From positions 1-48,068 of the forward strand of contig NW_023365728.1 in assembly GCF_000003815.2 (NCBI RefSeq): a stretch of 48,068 nucleotides of DNA, in the 5' to 3' direction. The notes beneath the pieces were generated by a model. The model made no database searches, was not told where the DNA came from, and saw nothing but the letters and a program-made list of their open reading frames with translations. Below, piece after piece: positions 10,068 through 20,400 of the stretch. The DNA is from Branchiostoma floridae (taxonomy: Eukaryota > Chordata > Leptocardii > Amphioxiformes > Branchiostomatidae). Positions within the stretch are counted from its first letter, which is position 1. Every line of letters begins with the position of its first letter. The translations under genes and the position numbers were made by a program.

Positions 10068-10391
10068 ACACAAAAATTGGATGTGCCCAAATTTGCAACT
10101 GACCAACTCCATCTTTGTCATGGAATAATGAATCCACATTTTCTGTGACGTCGCGTTTAAGCAGATAGAACACGTCACTCAAAAAAAGCCAGCTACATCA
10201 GGACGTTACAACCATCCCTCTCAACTGAGGCGGGGGGCGCCATAGGCTTCCTGTAACTTATGATCCACTGCTCACCAAGTCACATGTTCTATCGGCATAA
10301 TGTGATGTCACAGAAATAGTGGATTGCTTATTCCTTGTGAAACACTGGAGTTGGACTGTCAAAAATTTGGGTAAGTCCAATTTTTTGTGTT
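10068..10391. mobile_element. MITE, ACACAAAAATTGGA termini
   Basis: Left ACACAAAAATTGGATGTGCC pairs with GGGTAAGTCCAATTTTTTGT at the right end, and inner arms (CTGTGACGTC / TGATGTCACAG, AGATAGAACACGT / ACATGTTCTATC) pair too. It begins 4 bp after the preceding fold-back element. A fragment GGGTAAGTCTAATTTTTGTG also occurs at 1935. Confidence 0.75.
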
Positions 10392-10813
10392 GGAAACTAC
10401 AATTCAACTTCGATCCAAGGTTAACAAAAGTTGTTGGGTGAAATGCAATGTTCTACAAAAATTGGACAAGCATAAAATAGTAATATCATGATAAAGGAAC
10501 GAAGTTATGTATATATAATATATATATAAAGCTGCTTTGTCATTGCACAAACTCCTGCACATACTCAAGTTTTCTTCTAATCAGTTGTAAGTAGAACATT
10601 CACAATATCAACACTGAACATAAACTTTAACTAAGGAATCAAGTTTACAAGTATTTATATTTGTTTCATATCTATTTTGAAGCAAATATCTATATTCCTC
10701 TGGTGTCTCGAATGAAACACTGCATATTCGTGATGGTGGCGTGTCATAAACAGTTTTCTGTGCCGCTGAGTAAGCCTAGCTAGCATGTTAACTTATGTAG
10801 TGGTTTGCCTTTG
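10392..10813. other. No gene seen
   Basis: AT-rich DNA with a short AT microsatellite (TATATATAATATATATATA) near 10511. No exon recognised. Confidence 0.5.
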
Positions 10814-10814
10814 C

Positions 10815-11496
10815 AGGGCTCGAAATACCACCTGTATATGCAGGTTAGTGCAGGTAAAATTGGAGCTGTGCAGGTATTTCTGATGTCTACCTGCACCTAA
10901 CCTGCACTGGTCCATGTACTGGGTATATACAGGTTAGTGCAGGTAAAATTGGAACTGTGCAGGTATTTCTGGTGTCTACCTGCACCTAACCTGCACTGGT
11001 CCATGTACTGGGTATATGCAGGTTAGTGCAGGTAAAATTGGAGCTGTGCAGGTATTTCTGGTGTCTACCTGCCCCTAACCTGCACTGGTCCATGTACTGG
11101 GTATATACAGGTTAGTGCAGGTAAAATTGGAACTGTGCAGGTATTTCTGGTGTCTACCTGCACCTAACCTGCACTGGTCCATGTACTGGGTATATACAGG
11201 TTAGTGCAGGTAAAATTGGAGCTGTGCAGGTATTTCTGGTGTCTACCTGCCCCTAACCTGCACTGGTCCATGTACTGGGTTTTATACATAAATTTCATAT
11301 GGTGTAGTTGTATGTCGATTGTTATTAGCTGCATTGACTGTTACCACCTATTAAGTATAAAAGGAAGAAATAGCACTGGTACCTGAACAATTTTAGTATG
11401 ATCCATACTTCCTAAATTCAGAGTGGTGCAGGTAAAATTTGTCTGGTGCAGGTAAGTTTCAATGTTGAAAAGAAAAAAGAAAGTATTTTGAGCCCT
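10815..11496 (-). mobile_element. AGGGCTC-terminal element with five 89-bp internal repeats
   Basis: Ends AGGGCTCGAAAT (left) and TTTTGAGCCCT (right) are inverted. The flanks GCCTTTGC and GCCTTTGT match in 7 of 8 bases, a probable 8-bp target duplication. The interior starts with about five tandem copies of an 89-bp unit rich in CAGGT and ACCTGCA words (10838-11280), then a unique part. Related copies at 15949-16382 (two repeat units) and 28770-29313 (one unit) run in the opposite orientation. Confidence 0.8.
10838..11280. repeat. 89-bp tandem repeat, about 5 copies
   Basis: Unit starts TATAYRCAGGTTAGTGCAGG and ends CTGGTCCATGTACTGGG. Successive copies begin near 10838, 10923, 11012, 11101 and 11190. 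Odd and even copies differ at shared positions (GGAGCTG versus GGAACTG; CACCTAA versus CCCCTAA), suggesting amplification of a dimer. Confidence 0.85.
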
Positions 11497-11659
11497 GCCT
11501 TTGTCATCATAGATTATGTCAGAGGATGGTTCTGTGGTCTACTGCATCTGCATCGTGTTGTCAATGCAGACTGCACTTTTGTGTCTACCCCAAGGCACGT
11601 TATCTGAAGTGAAACAGTCTGCCTTTTGTCTGTAACTAGTCTCATCAGTGGTGCAACCG

Positions 11660-11790
11660 GTGCGCATAACCGGTGCAATGGCCTAGTGGGTAGAGTGTTC
11701 GCCTTGCATTCGGTAGGTCGTGAGTTCGATCCCCGGCCGAGTCATACCAAAGACTTTAAAAATGGTACATGCTGCTTTCTCTGCTTAGCA
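11660..11790 (+). mobile_element. tRNA-derived SINE fragment
   Basis: TGGCCTAGTGGGTAGAGTG resembles a polymerase III A box and GAGTTCGATCC a B box, about 32 bases apart, as in tRNA-derived SINEs. The acceptor and anticodon stems do not fold as a functional tRNA, so I do not call a tRNA gene. The 3' extent is unclear. Confidence 0.7.
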
Positions 11791-11841
11791 CTCAGCACTA
11801 ATGAGGAAGAGTATGGAAGTTAAACACACATCACTACCAGC

Positions 11842-11941
11842 NNNNNNNNNNNNNNNNNNNNNNNNNNNNNNNNNNNNNNNNNNNNNNNNNNNNNNNNNNN
11901 NNNNNNNNNNNNNNNNNNNNNNNNNNNNNNNNNNNNNNNNN
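11842..11941. other. Assembly gap (100 N)
   Basis: 100 N placeholder immediately after the SINE-containing segment. Confidence 0.95.
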
Positions 11942-12796
11942 AAAATGTTTACTGAAGAATTAAAGTAAGGTTGTGTAACGAAGAAGACTTTGTTCAGTCT
12001 ACCTTTTGGTTTTCATGTTTACTGTGTGTGACTCTTTAACAAGACTCTGAATCAAAGATGACCGATTAGTTGATAACGATGTAAATTTACAAATCATTAA
12101 AGCTATAAAGCTGAAAAGCTGATTAGAATTTGCCTTCTGTAAATAAACGTTTCTTGTTGGACAGTCGGATTGTCACCTTTTTGCCTCACATTCTTGAATG
12201 TGCAACATCCAAATTTGACTTCCATATTACCATGATCTTAATGTATATATTGTACATATATGCATATTGTTACACAGTCCACCACATCGACCTCAAAACA
12301 ACTTATTTGAAGATGAAGGAAGAATTACAGTGGAAAGATTACTACAACAGATAAGTCCAAATACTACAGAAGGAAGAACATGTGCAGGCATAAAATCCTG
12401 TCTCCAAACTCTTTTTTACATTGATTTTCAGTAGTGTTAATATTGACATATAGAACACGTGCAACAACATAACAAGCCGTGCCGAGACCACTCACCCCAG
12501 CACTTATCTCAAACATACTCTTCTCTTCATACCCCCACTCACTAGGGCGGCAACCGCACAGGGACTGAAACTTTGACAAGGTGCATAACGAATTTCTTAG
12601 ATAAAAAAACTAAATTTTTTTCCACTGTGTCTTTTCAGTCATATTTTTACTTTATTCAGTCATATTTTTACATTATTCCAATTTTAATATCCACTGATGG
12701 TCACCCATGTTAAGAGGAGGGCAGCAGCAGTATAATCAAATACTGGATACTACTTCCACCACTAAATGAATTCTGAATGAATCGCAGCAGGATCAC
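11942..12796. other. No gene seen
   Basis: Ordinary AT-rich DNA. Open frames at 12130-12354 (+) and 12364-12579 (-) have no recognisable motifs or splice context. A short direct repeat TCAGTCATATTTTTAC occurs twice near 12637 and 12658. Confidence 0.5.
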
Positions 12797-12804
12797 CCTC
12801 TAGC

Positions 12805-12979
12805 TAATCTCCAAGCAGATCCTACAATGGCATAAGGTAGTACCAAACTGGCCAAGGAGTGTAGTCAGCCAAGAGGTGTCCATTTGCCATTGGTAGCAAA
12901 ACACACTCCTAGGCCGGCTTCAGTCCTCTGCCAGCTTTTGATACTATCTTATGCTACCGTAGGATCTGCTTGGAGATTA
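12805..12979. mobile_element. hAT-type MITE with 8-bp target duplication
   Basis: Terminal arms TAATCTCCAAGCAGATCCTA and TAGGATCTGCTTGGAGATTA are exact inverses, with inner arms (ATAAGGTAGTA / TACTATCTTAT) continuing. The flanks are a perfect direct repeat CCTCTAGC (12797-12804 and 12980-12987). An 8-bp duplication is characteristic of the hAT superfamily. Confidence 0.9.
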
Positions 12980-13241
12980 CCTCTAGCGGAGTGGTGGTCT
13001 TACAGTTACCCACAGACTGGCAAGGTGTACGGGTTATACCTTTCTGTTTGAAGCAAATCATGGCAAACAAACTTGGGAAGGAAAGCTGCTTTTCTTTTTT
13101 TCTTTTCTACTGAAACCTACCTATTCTGGCTAAATTTGTGTCTCCTGTCCACCACTACCAGTAGTGGTGCAGGAGAGGTGCGAGGATGGGAAGGATTTGC
13201 CATGTGATTTTTAGTCCCATCTGACATGATTAAACAACTGC

Positions 13242-13554
13242 AGGCCCTGTTCACCCTCAGCAAATTCAATGCAAATCAATTCACTTAAAGGGCTGATTCA
13301 GACTGAGTGGAATATATTTTCCTGAATCAGAACAGCCTATGGCAATATTTGTAGTATATGACTGATGTAAATGGACCAGCAGTGTCCCATGGGCTTCACT
13401 GCACATTTCTGCTCGCAATAGTGGGGTTTCGGACACAACTATTCCAACTGAATACACTTCACAATAGCTGGGTTTGTGGGCTTAATACCTATTCCAATTG
13501 AATAAACTTCATTTGGATAGTTTAGAATTGACAGCCCCAGTGTGAACAGGGCCT
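13242..13554. mobile_element. MITE, AGGCCCTGTTCAC termini
   Basis: AGGCCCTGTTCACCC pairs with AGTGTGAACAGGGCCT. Interior contains two related GGAATAT/TATTCCAA stretches. Non-coding. Confidence 0.7.
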
Positions 13555-14238
13555 TTGTGGTTACTCCCCAGGGAGTACAAGAAGCAGCAGCACATCAAGT
13601 TTGTTAATTTCTGACAGCAAAGAATCACCAAGTCTCATCATGTACTGAATCATCCACTTGAGAAGCAGTACCGATCGTTCATCATATCAGCATCGTGATC
13701 ACCTCTTTGCCAAACGACAATCATTGTTCGGAAAAATTACTCTTTAGGCCTAGTAAAAAAAAGTTGTGTTTCCGGTGACCTGACCCTAGAAAAAACCTGC
13801 CTGGCATAGCCTTGTTTTTTGTTAAACTGTTGGTGAGGGACATAAAATTTCCAATGTGAGTGTTGAAGTTCAAAACAGACCTTTTGTATCTCACACCAGA
13901 GACTAAAGTTTGACACAGTCAATGTGACCATGTACAGTAAACTTTATATTCTTCTTTGCTTGTACAATGTAGTCATGTACATTAATTATGACAATACAGT
14001 GTTGAAGAACCAGTATCCGAATGCATTTCTATATTGTTTTATATTGTTGTCGTTTTTTCTTGATCATAACTCAATCTTTAAAAATCTTTAAATAAGGGAA
14101 AAAAAGAATCCCTACCTACCAACCCTAATTTTTTCAGGACCATGATCAGTAACAGAACAGTTTTTCCCTAGGCCGTTGTTTCACAGCAGAATAGTTCGTT
14201 AATTTTCTAATCTTTGTGTGACGACAGTTTGTTGAGCG
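13555..14238. other. 3' flank of the E3 ligase gene
   Basis: On the minus strand this region follows the stop codon of the E3 ligase and should hold its 3' UTR. No certain polyadenylation signal was identified. No other gene seen. Confidence 0.5.
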
Positions 14239-14490
14239 CTAAGCTTCGCTTGTTACCGTGTGGCGACAGACGGGACAGGACGCGTTGATTCCGAGCCAGC
14301 GATCGACGCAGACGGCGTGAAACTCGTGTGTACATGGAAGACAGCGTAGAACGGACCCCTCGATGTAATCCGTGATGCAGACGTTACAAGAGTTGGTGGC
14401 GTTCTCCTCGCGGGAAGGCTCGCTGAACGTGCGCGTCGGCAGGGTGTCGATTTGTTCCTTCGTCAGGCCGCGGGGCGTATCCTCTCCGTC
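14239..14490 (-). CDS. Terminal exon: RING-H2 finger of the E3 ligase
   Basis: Acceptor CCCCCCTCAG precedes GACGGAGAGGATACG. The exon encodes DGEDTPRGLTKEQI, then all eight metal ligands in the order C, C, C, H, H, C, C, C; the tryptophan of DRWL, expected to contact E2 enzymes, is present. It ends CRHTVTSEA and TAG. Human RLIM ends in a comparable short tail. An additional cysteine (LRCLPC) precedes the third ligand. Confidence 0.9.
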   Translation of the reverse strand, partial: DGEDTPRGLTKEQIDTLPTRTFSEPSREENATNSCNVCITDYIEGSVLRCLPCTHEFHAVCVDRWLGINASCPVCRHTVTSEA

Positions 14491-17400
14491 CTGAGGGGGG
14501 GGAGAGACAGAGGTGTCATGAAGACTCGGGCAAGGTATAGAGTTCTAGTTTGGTCATCATTCTACTTTATGCTACCGACAAAGTTCTCATGAAGACTAGG
14601 AAAAAGTACATTTTGTATTATGTTTAAGTCAGGCCTTGAGCTAGGATTTTATCAAAGGGGGTCAAAGTTTCTTGGTGAGTCACGGCAAAAGATAGTATAG
14701 GCATGAGCATTGTAGGGGGTTCCGGTGGCATCCGCCTTCCTTTTAGTCCAGTCATAATCCTACTCCACCCTACCGTTTTATGGTAACACACCCTGGTTGA
14801 GTACGTCACTGACCAAGAGCTATCTACAACCAAAAAATTGAGACCAAAGCTTGCATTCAACACGAGGTATAAAAACCAGAAGTTCTGCTGCAGTAATGAA
14901 GACAGACTTACCGCAGATATAACGATGCCTAAGAACACCAGAGTGAGCGGGGAGGCCTGGTTTGCTGACAGCGCTCTGCGGGGGCGGATAGCGCCTTCCT
15001 GTTCCTCCGTTCTGTAAAATATAGTTCAGGTGAAACCGTGCACTGATGCACCTGCTGTTCAGTTGGACATTTGGACTATCAGAACTTAAGATTGATGTCC
15101 ATATAGAAAATATCTAAGGGTACAATCACTTAGCATTTTTATATGACATGCTTTGTGCCCTTAGGAAAGGCAATTGACATGTAGTTCTTACTGTCATTTG
15201 GGTGAAAATTGAGTACATGTACCTAGCTTTGGCTTGGCATATCCTTCAGAACTGATGTTAAATGGACATCCCTTTGTCAGGCACGTTAGAAAACCCTTCA
15301 CAGTCCACACTTATGGAAAAGAGTTTGGGTCCTTCCCTTTGAGTGGCTTAATTAATTTGTCCAGATACAGCTTGTACTGTTCAGTACATAACGGCTACCC
15401 AGTTTTGTTACACCATGAAGCCATTTATAAGGTATGCCATACAAACAAACAAAAGATAATTTAACAATAACTTTTCTTTTAACCTTACCTGGCGGCGACT
15501 TGTCGCAGCCGACTGTTGATCATCTCCAGAATGTCGCTGTCCGACTCGTTGTCGGAGTCCCCGTTGGTGTCGAATTCCATCACAGAGATGCGCTCTCGGA
15601 GCGGTCCGGAGGCGGGCGCCGCTCCAGGACTCCGGGACTCGGAGGATGGCGTGCTGGAGGAACTGAAAAGATGTACCATACTACGTTACCATGGGAACAG
15701 AGAAAAAAGGGATCTCAAACCAGTTAAGCTCAATGAAGAGCTAATCTTCCACTGGTCATGACAGAGAAGACAGACACTATGTACTTGTACAGTATTTACA
15801 GGTTCATTGTACCAGGGAAATTCGCCCGGCTCTTTTTGACCAGCACAATTAACAGTGGACCAAGGCTTAACGTCTTTAGGACTGCAACCCTTTACATTCG
15901 CGTGGATGTCGGGTCAGGGCCACGAACCACTGGACTACGAACACTTCCAGGGCTCGAAAAACTTGTTTCTGCATACCTGCCCTGGTGCATGTGGCATTGA
16001 AAATAACCTGCACCAGACAAATTTTACCTGCACCACTCTGAATTTAGAAAGTATGGCTAATACTGAAATTATTTATTTATTATCCTTACATTATTTTATA
16101 CTTTATAGGTGGTAAAAGTCAATGCAGCTAATGACAATGATTGAATCCATATACACCTACACCATAGGACATTTGTGTATAAAACCCAGTACATGGACCA
16201 GTGCAGGTTAGGTGCATGTAGACATCAGAAATACCTGCACAGCTCCAATTTTACCTGCACTAACCTGTATATACCCAGTACATGGACCAGTGCAGGTTAG
16301 GTGCAGGTAGACACCAGAAATACCTGCACAGCTCCAATTTTACCTGCACTAACCTGCATATGCAGGTGGTATTTCAAGCCCTGACTTCTCAAAAATCCTG
16401 TTATCAATGTTGCATGTTAAAAATGGTGTTTGGAAATCTGCCAGAGCTGGAAATGTAGAGTCCTATGCAGTGACTTAACTTGTTGTTTTAAGAAAATAGA
16501 ATTCAATTCCGACATCAGACACAAGATTTGACATGGGTTTCACTTACTATTTCTGCTGCATCATTTTTTACATCTAAGGACAAAGCTAATCGTTGCAGTG
16601 TCCTACCTGCCATTCCCCGCAGCTTCAGTGGTACTGTCCTCTCTCCTAGCTGCAGTGCTGGAGGCGTGGGTCGGTCCATTCACGTTGTGGGTGGAGACAG
16701 CTATGCGTGGCTGCGCCCCCTCCCGGCTGCCCAGGTCAGGAGTAGACGGCGCGGTCCGGATGCGGATAATCGTGATACGAGTTCCCTGGGCCCTCGCTGC
16801 CGACTCCCCGCGGCTCTCCGGGCTGCTCGCACCTGCAGGGTTGGACAAGTGTTAAAGTTCACCTGCTCTATAGGGTAAGGACAAAAATATCCACTGGCTC
16901 CAACCAGCTTTTCACTGACAAGAATCTAAATAACATGTCAATTGCAGCAAGGAACAAAAGCATGTAACAATGCATGCAACAAAAGGAGTTAGGACTCTTC
17001 CAGCTTGCTAAATCTTCACTAGTCAGAATGGGCAAGTACAGCAGGACATGTGCTTGCATCATCAACACTTTTATTGGCAATGAGCAATGAGACTTGTCTA
17101 CCCAGACCTGCACTACTGGAGTCCTCCCTGCCCCTGGCCTCTGCAGTGTTGCATAGTGTGAAGTGTGTAGGTACAGGTATAGTGCCATTACATATGTATG
17201 TACAGACCTGAACTGCCGTCTGCAGTATTGTGTAGTGTGTAGTGTAGTGTACAGCTATAGCATTGTTACACAGCTCTAGTCTAACCCTGACCTGCACTGC
17301 TGGAGTCCTCCCTGCCCCTGGCCTCTGCAGTATTGTATAGTGTTAAGTAGATTATAGTTTTATACAGGTCCAGTACGGTACGGGTACACAGCTCTAGTCT

Positions 17401-20400
17401 AACCCTGACCTGCACTACTGGAGTCCTCCCTGCCCCTGGCCTCTGCAGTATTGTATAGTGTTAAGTAGATTATAGTTTTATACAGGTCCAGTACGGTACG
17501 GGTACACAGCTCTAGTCTAACCCTGACCTGCACTACTGGAGTCCTCCCTGCCCCTGGCCTCTGCAGTATTGTATAGTGTTAAGTAGATTATAGTTTTATA
17601 CAGGTCCAGTACGGTACGGGTACACAGCTCTAGTCTAACCCTGACCTGCACTACTGGAGTCCTCCCTGCCCCTGGCCTCTGCAGTATTGTGTAGTGTAAA
17701 GTTATATACAGGTACAGTACGGTACGGCTACACAGCTCTTGTAAAACACAGACCTGCACTGCCGGTGTCCTCCCTGCCCCTGGCCTCCGAGGCGTCCGGT
17801 TGGCCGGCGGTTGCGGACTCAGGAGCGGCGGAACTCGTGTCACGATCAGTCGGCCGGACGCTGATTCGCAGCGACAGCAGGTCGGCAAGCCGCAGGCCGG
17901 CCTCGTCAGGGCTGGACTCTGCCGTGGGGCGCGCCGCGGGCCTGGAGCGTGCCGCGGGCGTGGGGCCGGCCGGGGGCGTGGAGGCGGCACGCTGGGCACG
18001 GGCACGACTCCGCAGGTTATAACCAAACCGACCCGTGGGCACCACCTGTGATAATTATAATTGTTAATAATACTACAGTAGTAATGATCGTGCCGCGGGC
18101 CTGGAGCGCGCCGCGGGCGCTGGGCCGGCTGGGGGCGTGGAGGCGGCACGCTGGGCACGGGCGCGACTACGCAGGTTATACCCAAAGCCAAACCGACCCG
18201 TGGGCACCACCTGTAATAATCATAATTGTTAATGATGATAATTAATAATTTCAACGTTTATCTTAGATTTGAATGAATAAGGCATACTAATTTTATACAT
18301 CATTGGTTTAATAACTGTTTTCTCTGTAGACACATAATGCTATCGACTACTCAAATCAAATGCAAACTTTGATGCCTGTGTTCTTTATTCTATGGTAACG
18401 GAATGTTACGCAAATTCAAACTGTATTTATATATGCAACCTTTAACTGGTTTTAAGTAAAAGGCATTCAGACTGCAAGGTTTTACAGGAATTAAAGCATC
18501 CATTCTTATGTTGACTTATGTTTTTCATTGTTTCTTAACCTTAAGTGGACTCCAGATGAATAGATTTTGCGAGTATTTTCTAAAGTCTAGAGTCCATTCC
18601 AAGACACCATGCGGATGTTTGTTGCCATTGTTTAGAATTGATTTTAAAGTTTTGTAATTATATGTCTCGGACATTTGATACTTCAGAAATATTTTTAACA
18701 CTGTTTCAACTTTATAAATATTTCCCTGGACCTGTAAAACTTTGGAAATATTCATGGTGTTGAATTGGATACTTCTAATGGTTTCTAAATAATGATAACA
18801 GCATTCTACCATTATTTACCATTTTCTACCATTTTTTTGTAAATGGTTCGGTGGGCTGGGAAGATAGCAATTCACACATCCTTGCAAAGTATGTTTGGGT
18901 GCCATGCAACAATGGCCCACCACAAAGGACCCACCAGTGCCCAGCAGTGAAATCTAAAAATATACAGATGCAACAATAGGGCTTACTTTTATGGGGCAAT
19001 AAACTAATTTTACCATTTGGCCAGGTTTACCATTTTTTGTAAATATTTGTAAATGTGAAATAATCACAAAGAGGTTTCACAAATATTCTAAATAAAGATA
19101 TTTTTGTACAGTTTCAAAATGTTTCTAAAATATTCAAAGAAATTCAAATAAATGAGTATTTTCTTAGTCAATTTTTTGAAAATAATTTAATTATTGTGGC
19201 TCATACATTCTTTTATTCAAAATAATTCAGACTAATTATAAATATCGCCTAAAAACCCTCATGGTGTCTTGGAATGGACTCTAATGGAGATCGAAATAAA
19301 CAAACAAACAAAACATTAACCTCAGGTTCTGTGGCGGCCTGCGAGGAATCCCGTACCGGTCCCCGGACCCTGACATGAACGGTGGACGTGGACTCGTTAG
19401 ACGTTGTGGTAACGAACTCTCCGCTGGGGTACAGAGTGGACAGGTTCAGAATGGTGCTGGAACTGCCGTTCCCACCACTGCTGTCACCCCCCGCGGCAGT
19501 ACCGGGACTGTCTCTTCTGCTCTGGCTCCCGCGAGCCAGAAACTCCGCCCACCGCGCGCCCGTACGGCGGACACGCCCGGAGCTGGCTGACGATTGGCTG
19601 CTGCTCTGGGAGGCGGACTCGACCGTACGCGGTGTGGCGGTGACATAACCGCTGGACGACGCTGTGCTCACGGTCGGGGAACTCGAACGACTCTCCAACG
19701 GGGACCTGTGGGGATAGGATGGTGTCATTACTGTTTTGTATAAAATCTATAATATACAGTAGAAGCCTGTTAATAGACCAATGGATTAACACGCTGGTGT
19801 GTAGCTCTATGAGCTTGATCATGCTCTTAGAGCGCTGGAAAAGTTAGACAACCTGGCAAATTTGTTCCAGCGGGATTATTTCATGAAATTCACTCTCAAA
19901 TTGACCGCACAGTTCAGCAGGTTCTACTGTAATATGACAATTGAAGTTTGGTACCAACCAACCTTGGTGCCGGACAAATGTAATTGTCCCTCGACGTGGA
20001 ACGTGGTGAACACTGCGTGGATTCTCGCTTCCACGCCCATCCTGAAGCTCATTTGTAGAGTCACCTGAAAGAAGAAGCCCCTCCCCTTTCGGTGACGTGT
20101 GCACTCTCGGCTTGCATAATCCTCAGTTCTTCACAACCCGTTCTGGCCGACCATCCCAGGGTGGGAATAGTCAGATGCAGCACCCCAGCAGTACTATTTT
20201 GGGCTGGGTTTCACCACGTTCCACGTCGAGGGACAATTACATTTGTCCGGCACCAAGGTTGGTTGGTACCAAACTTCAATTGTCCCTCGACGCTGTCACG
20301 TGGTGAACACTGCGTGAGTTTGAAGCGGAGGCCAGAACAAAAAGACCAAAGTGAACAAATTTGACGGTTAGTCATAACTTTTCAAAGGTCTAAGAACTAG

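Larger units (their letters stand above)
17286..17752. repeat. 118-bp tandem array carrying the mini-exons
   Basis: Three consecutive units are 118 bp apart exactly (donors at 17291, 17409, 17527, 17645), then 108 bp to the native exon 5 donor. Each unit contains the 33-nt exon-like segment and about 85 bp of intron with the words AGTGTTAAGTAGATTATAG and CAGTACGGTACGGGTACAC. A more diverged copy lies at 17100-17240. Confidence 0.9.

Noticed and set aside
11672-11742. tRNA gene
   Set aside because: A and B boxes are present but the acceptor and anticodon stems do not pair; a tRNA-derived SINE is the better reading.
14624-14938. 104-codon minus-strand frame continuing exon 8 into the intron
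   Set aside because: The donor GCG|GTAAGTC at 14911 and phase match to the RING exon show that only 14912-15011 is coding.
17517-18254. 245-codon minus-strand frame
   Set aside because: It overlaps exon 5 in a different frame from the one supported by splice phases and RLIM similarity, and runs through intron repeats.
19249-19320. Extension of the exon 4 frame into VNVLFVCLF
   Set aside because: A phase-0 donor GAG|GTTAATG at 19320 and the match to exon 5 place the exon end at 19321; the rest is intron.
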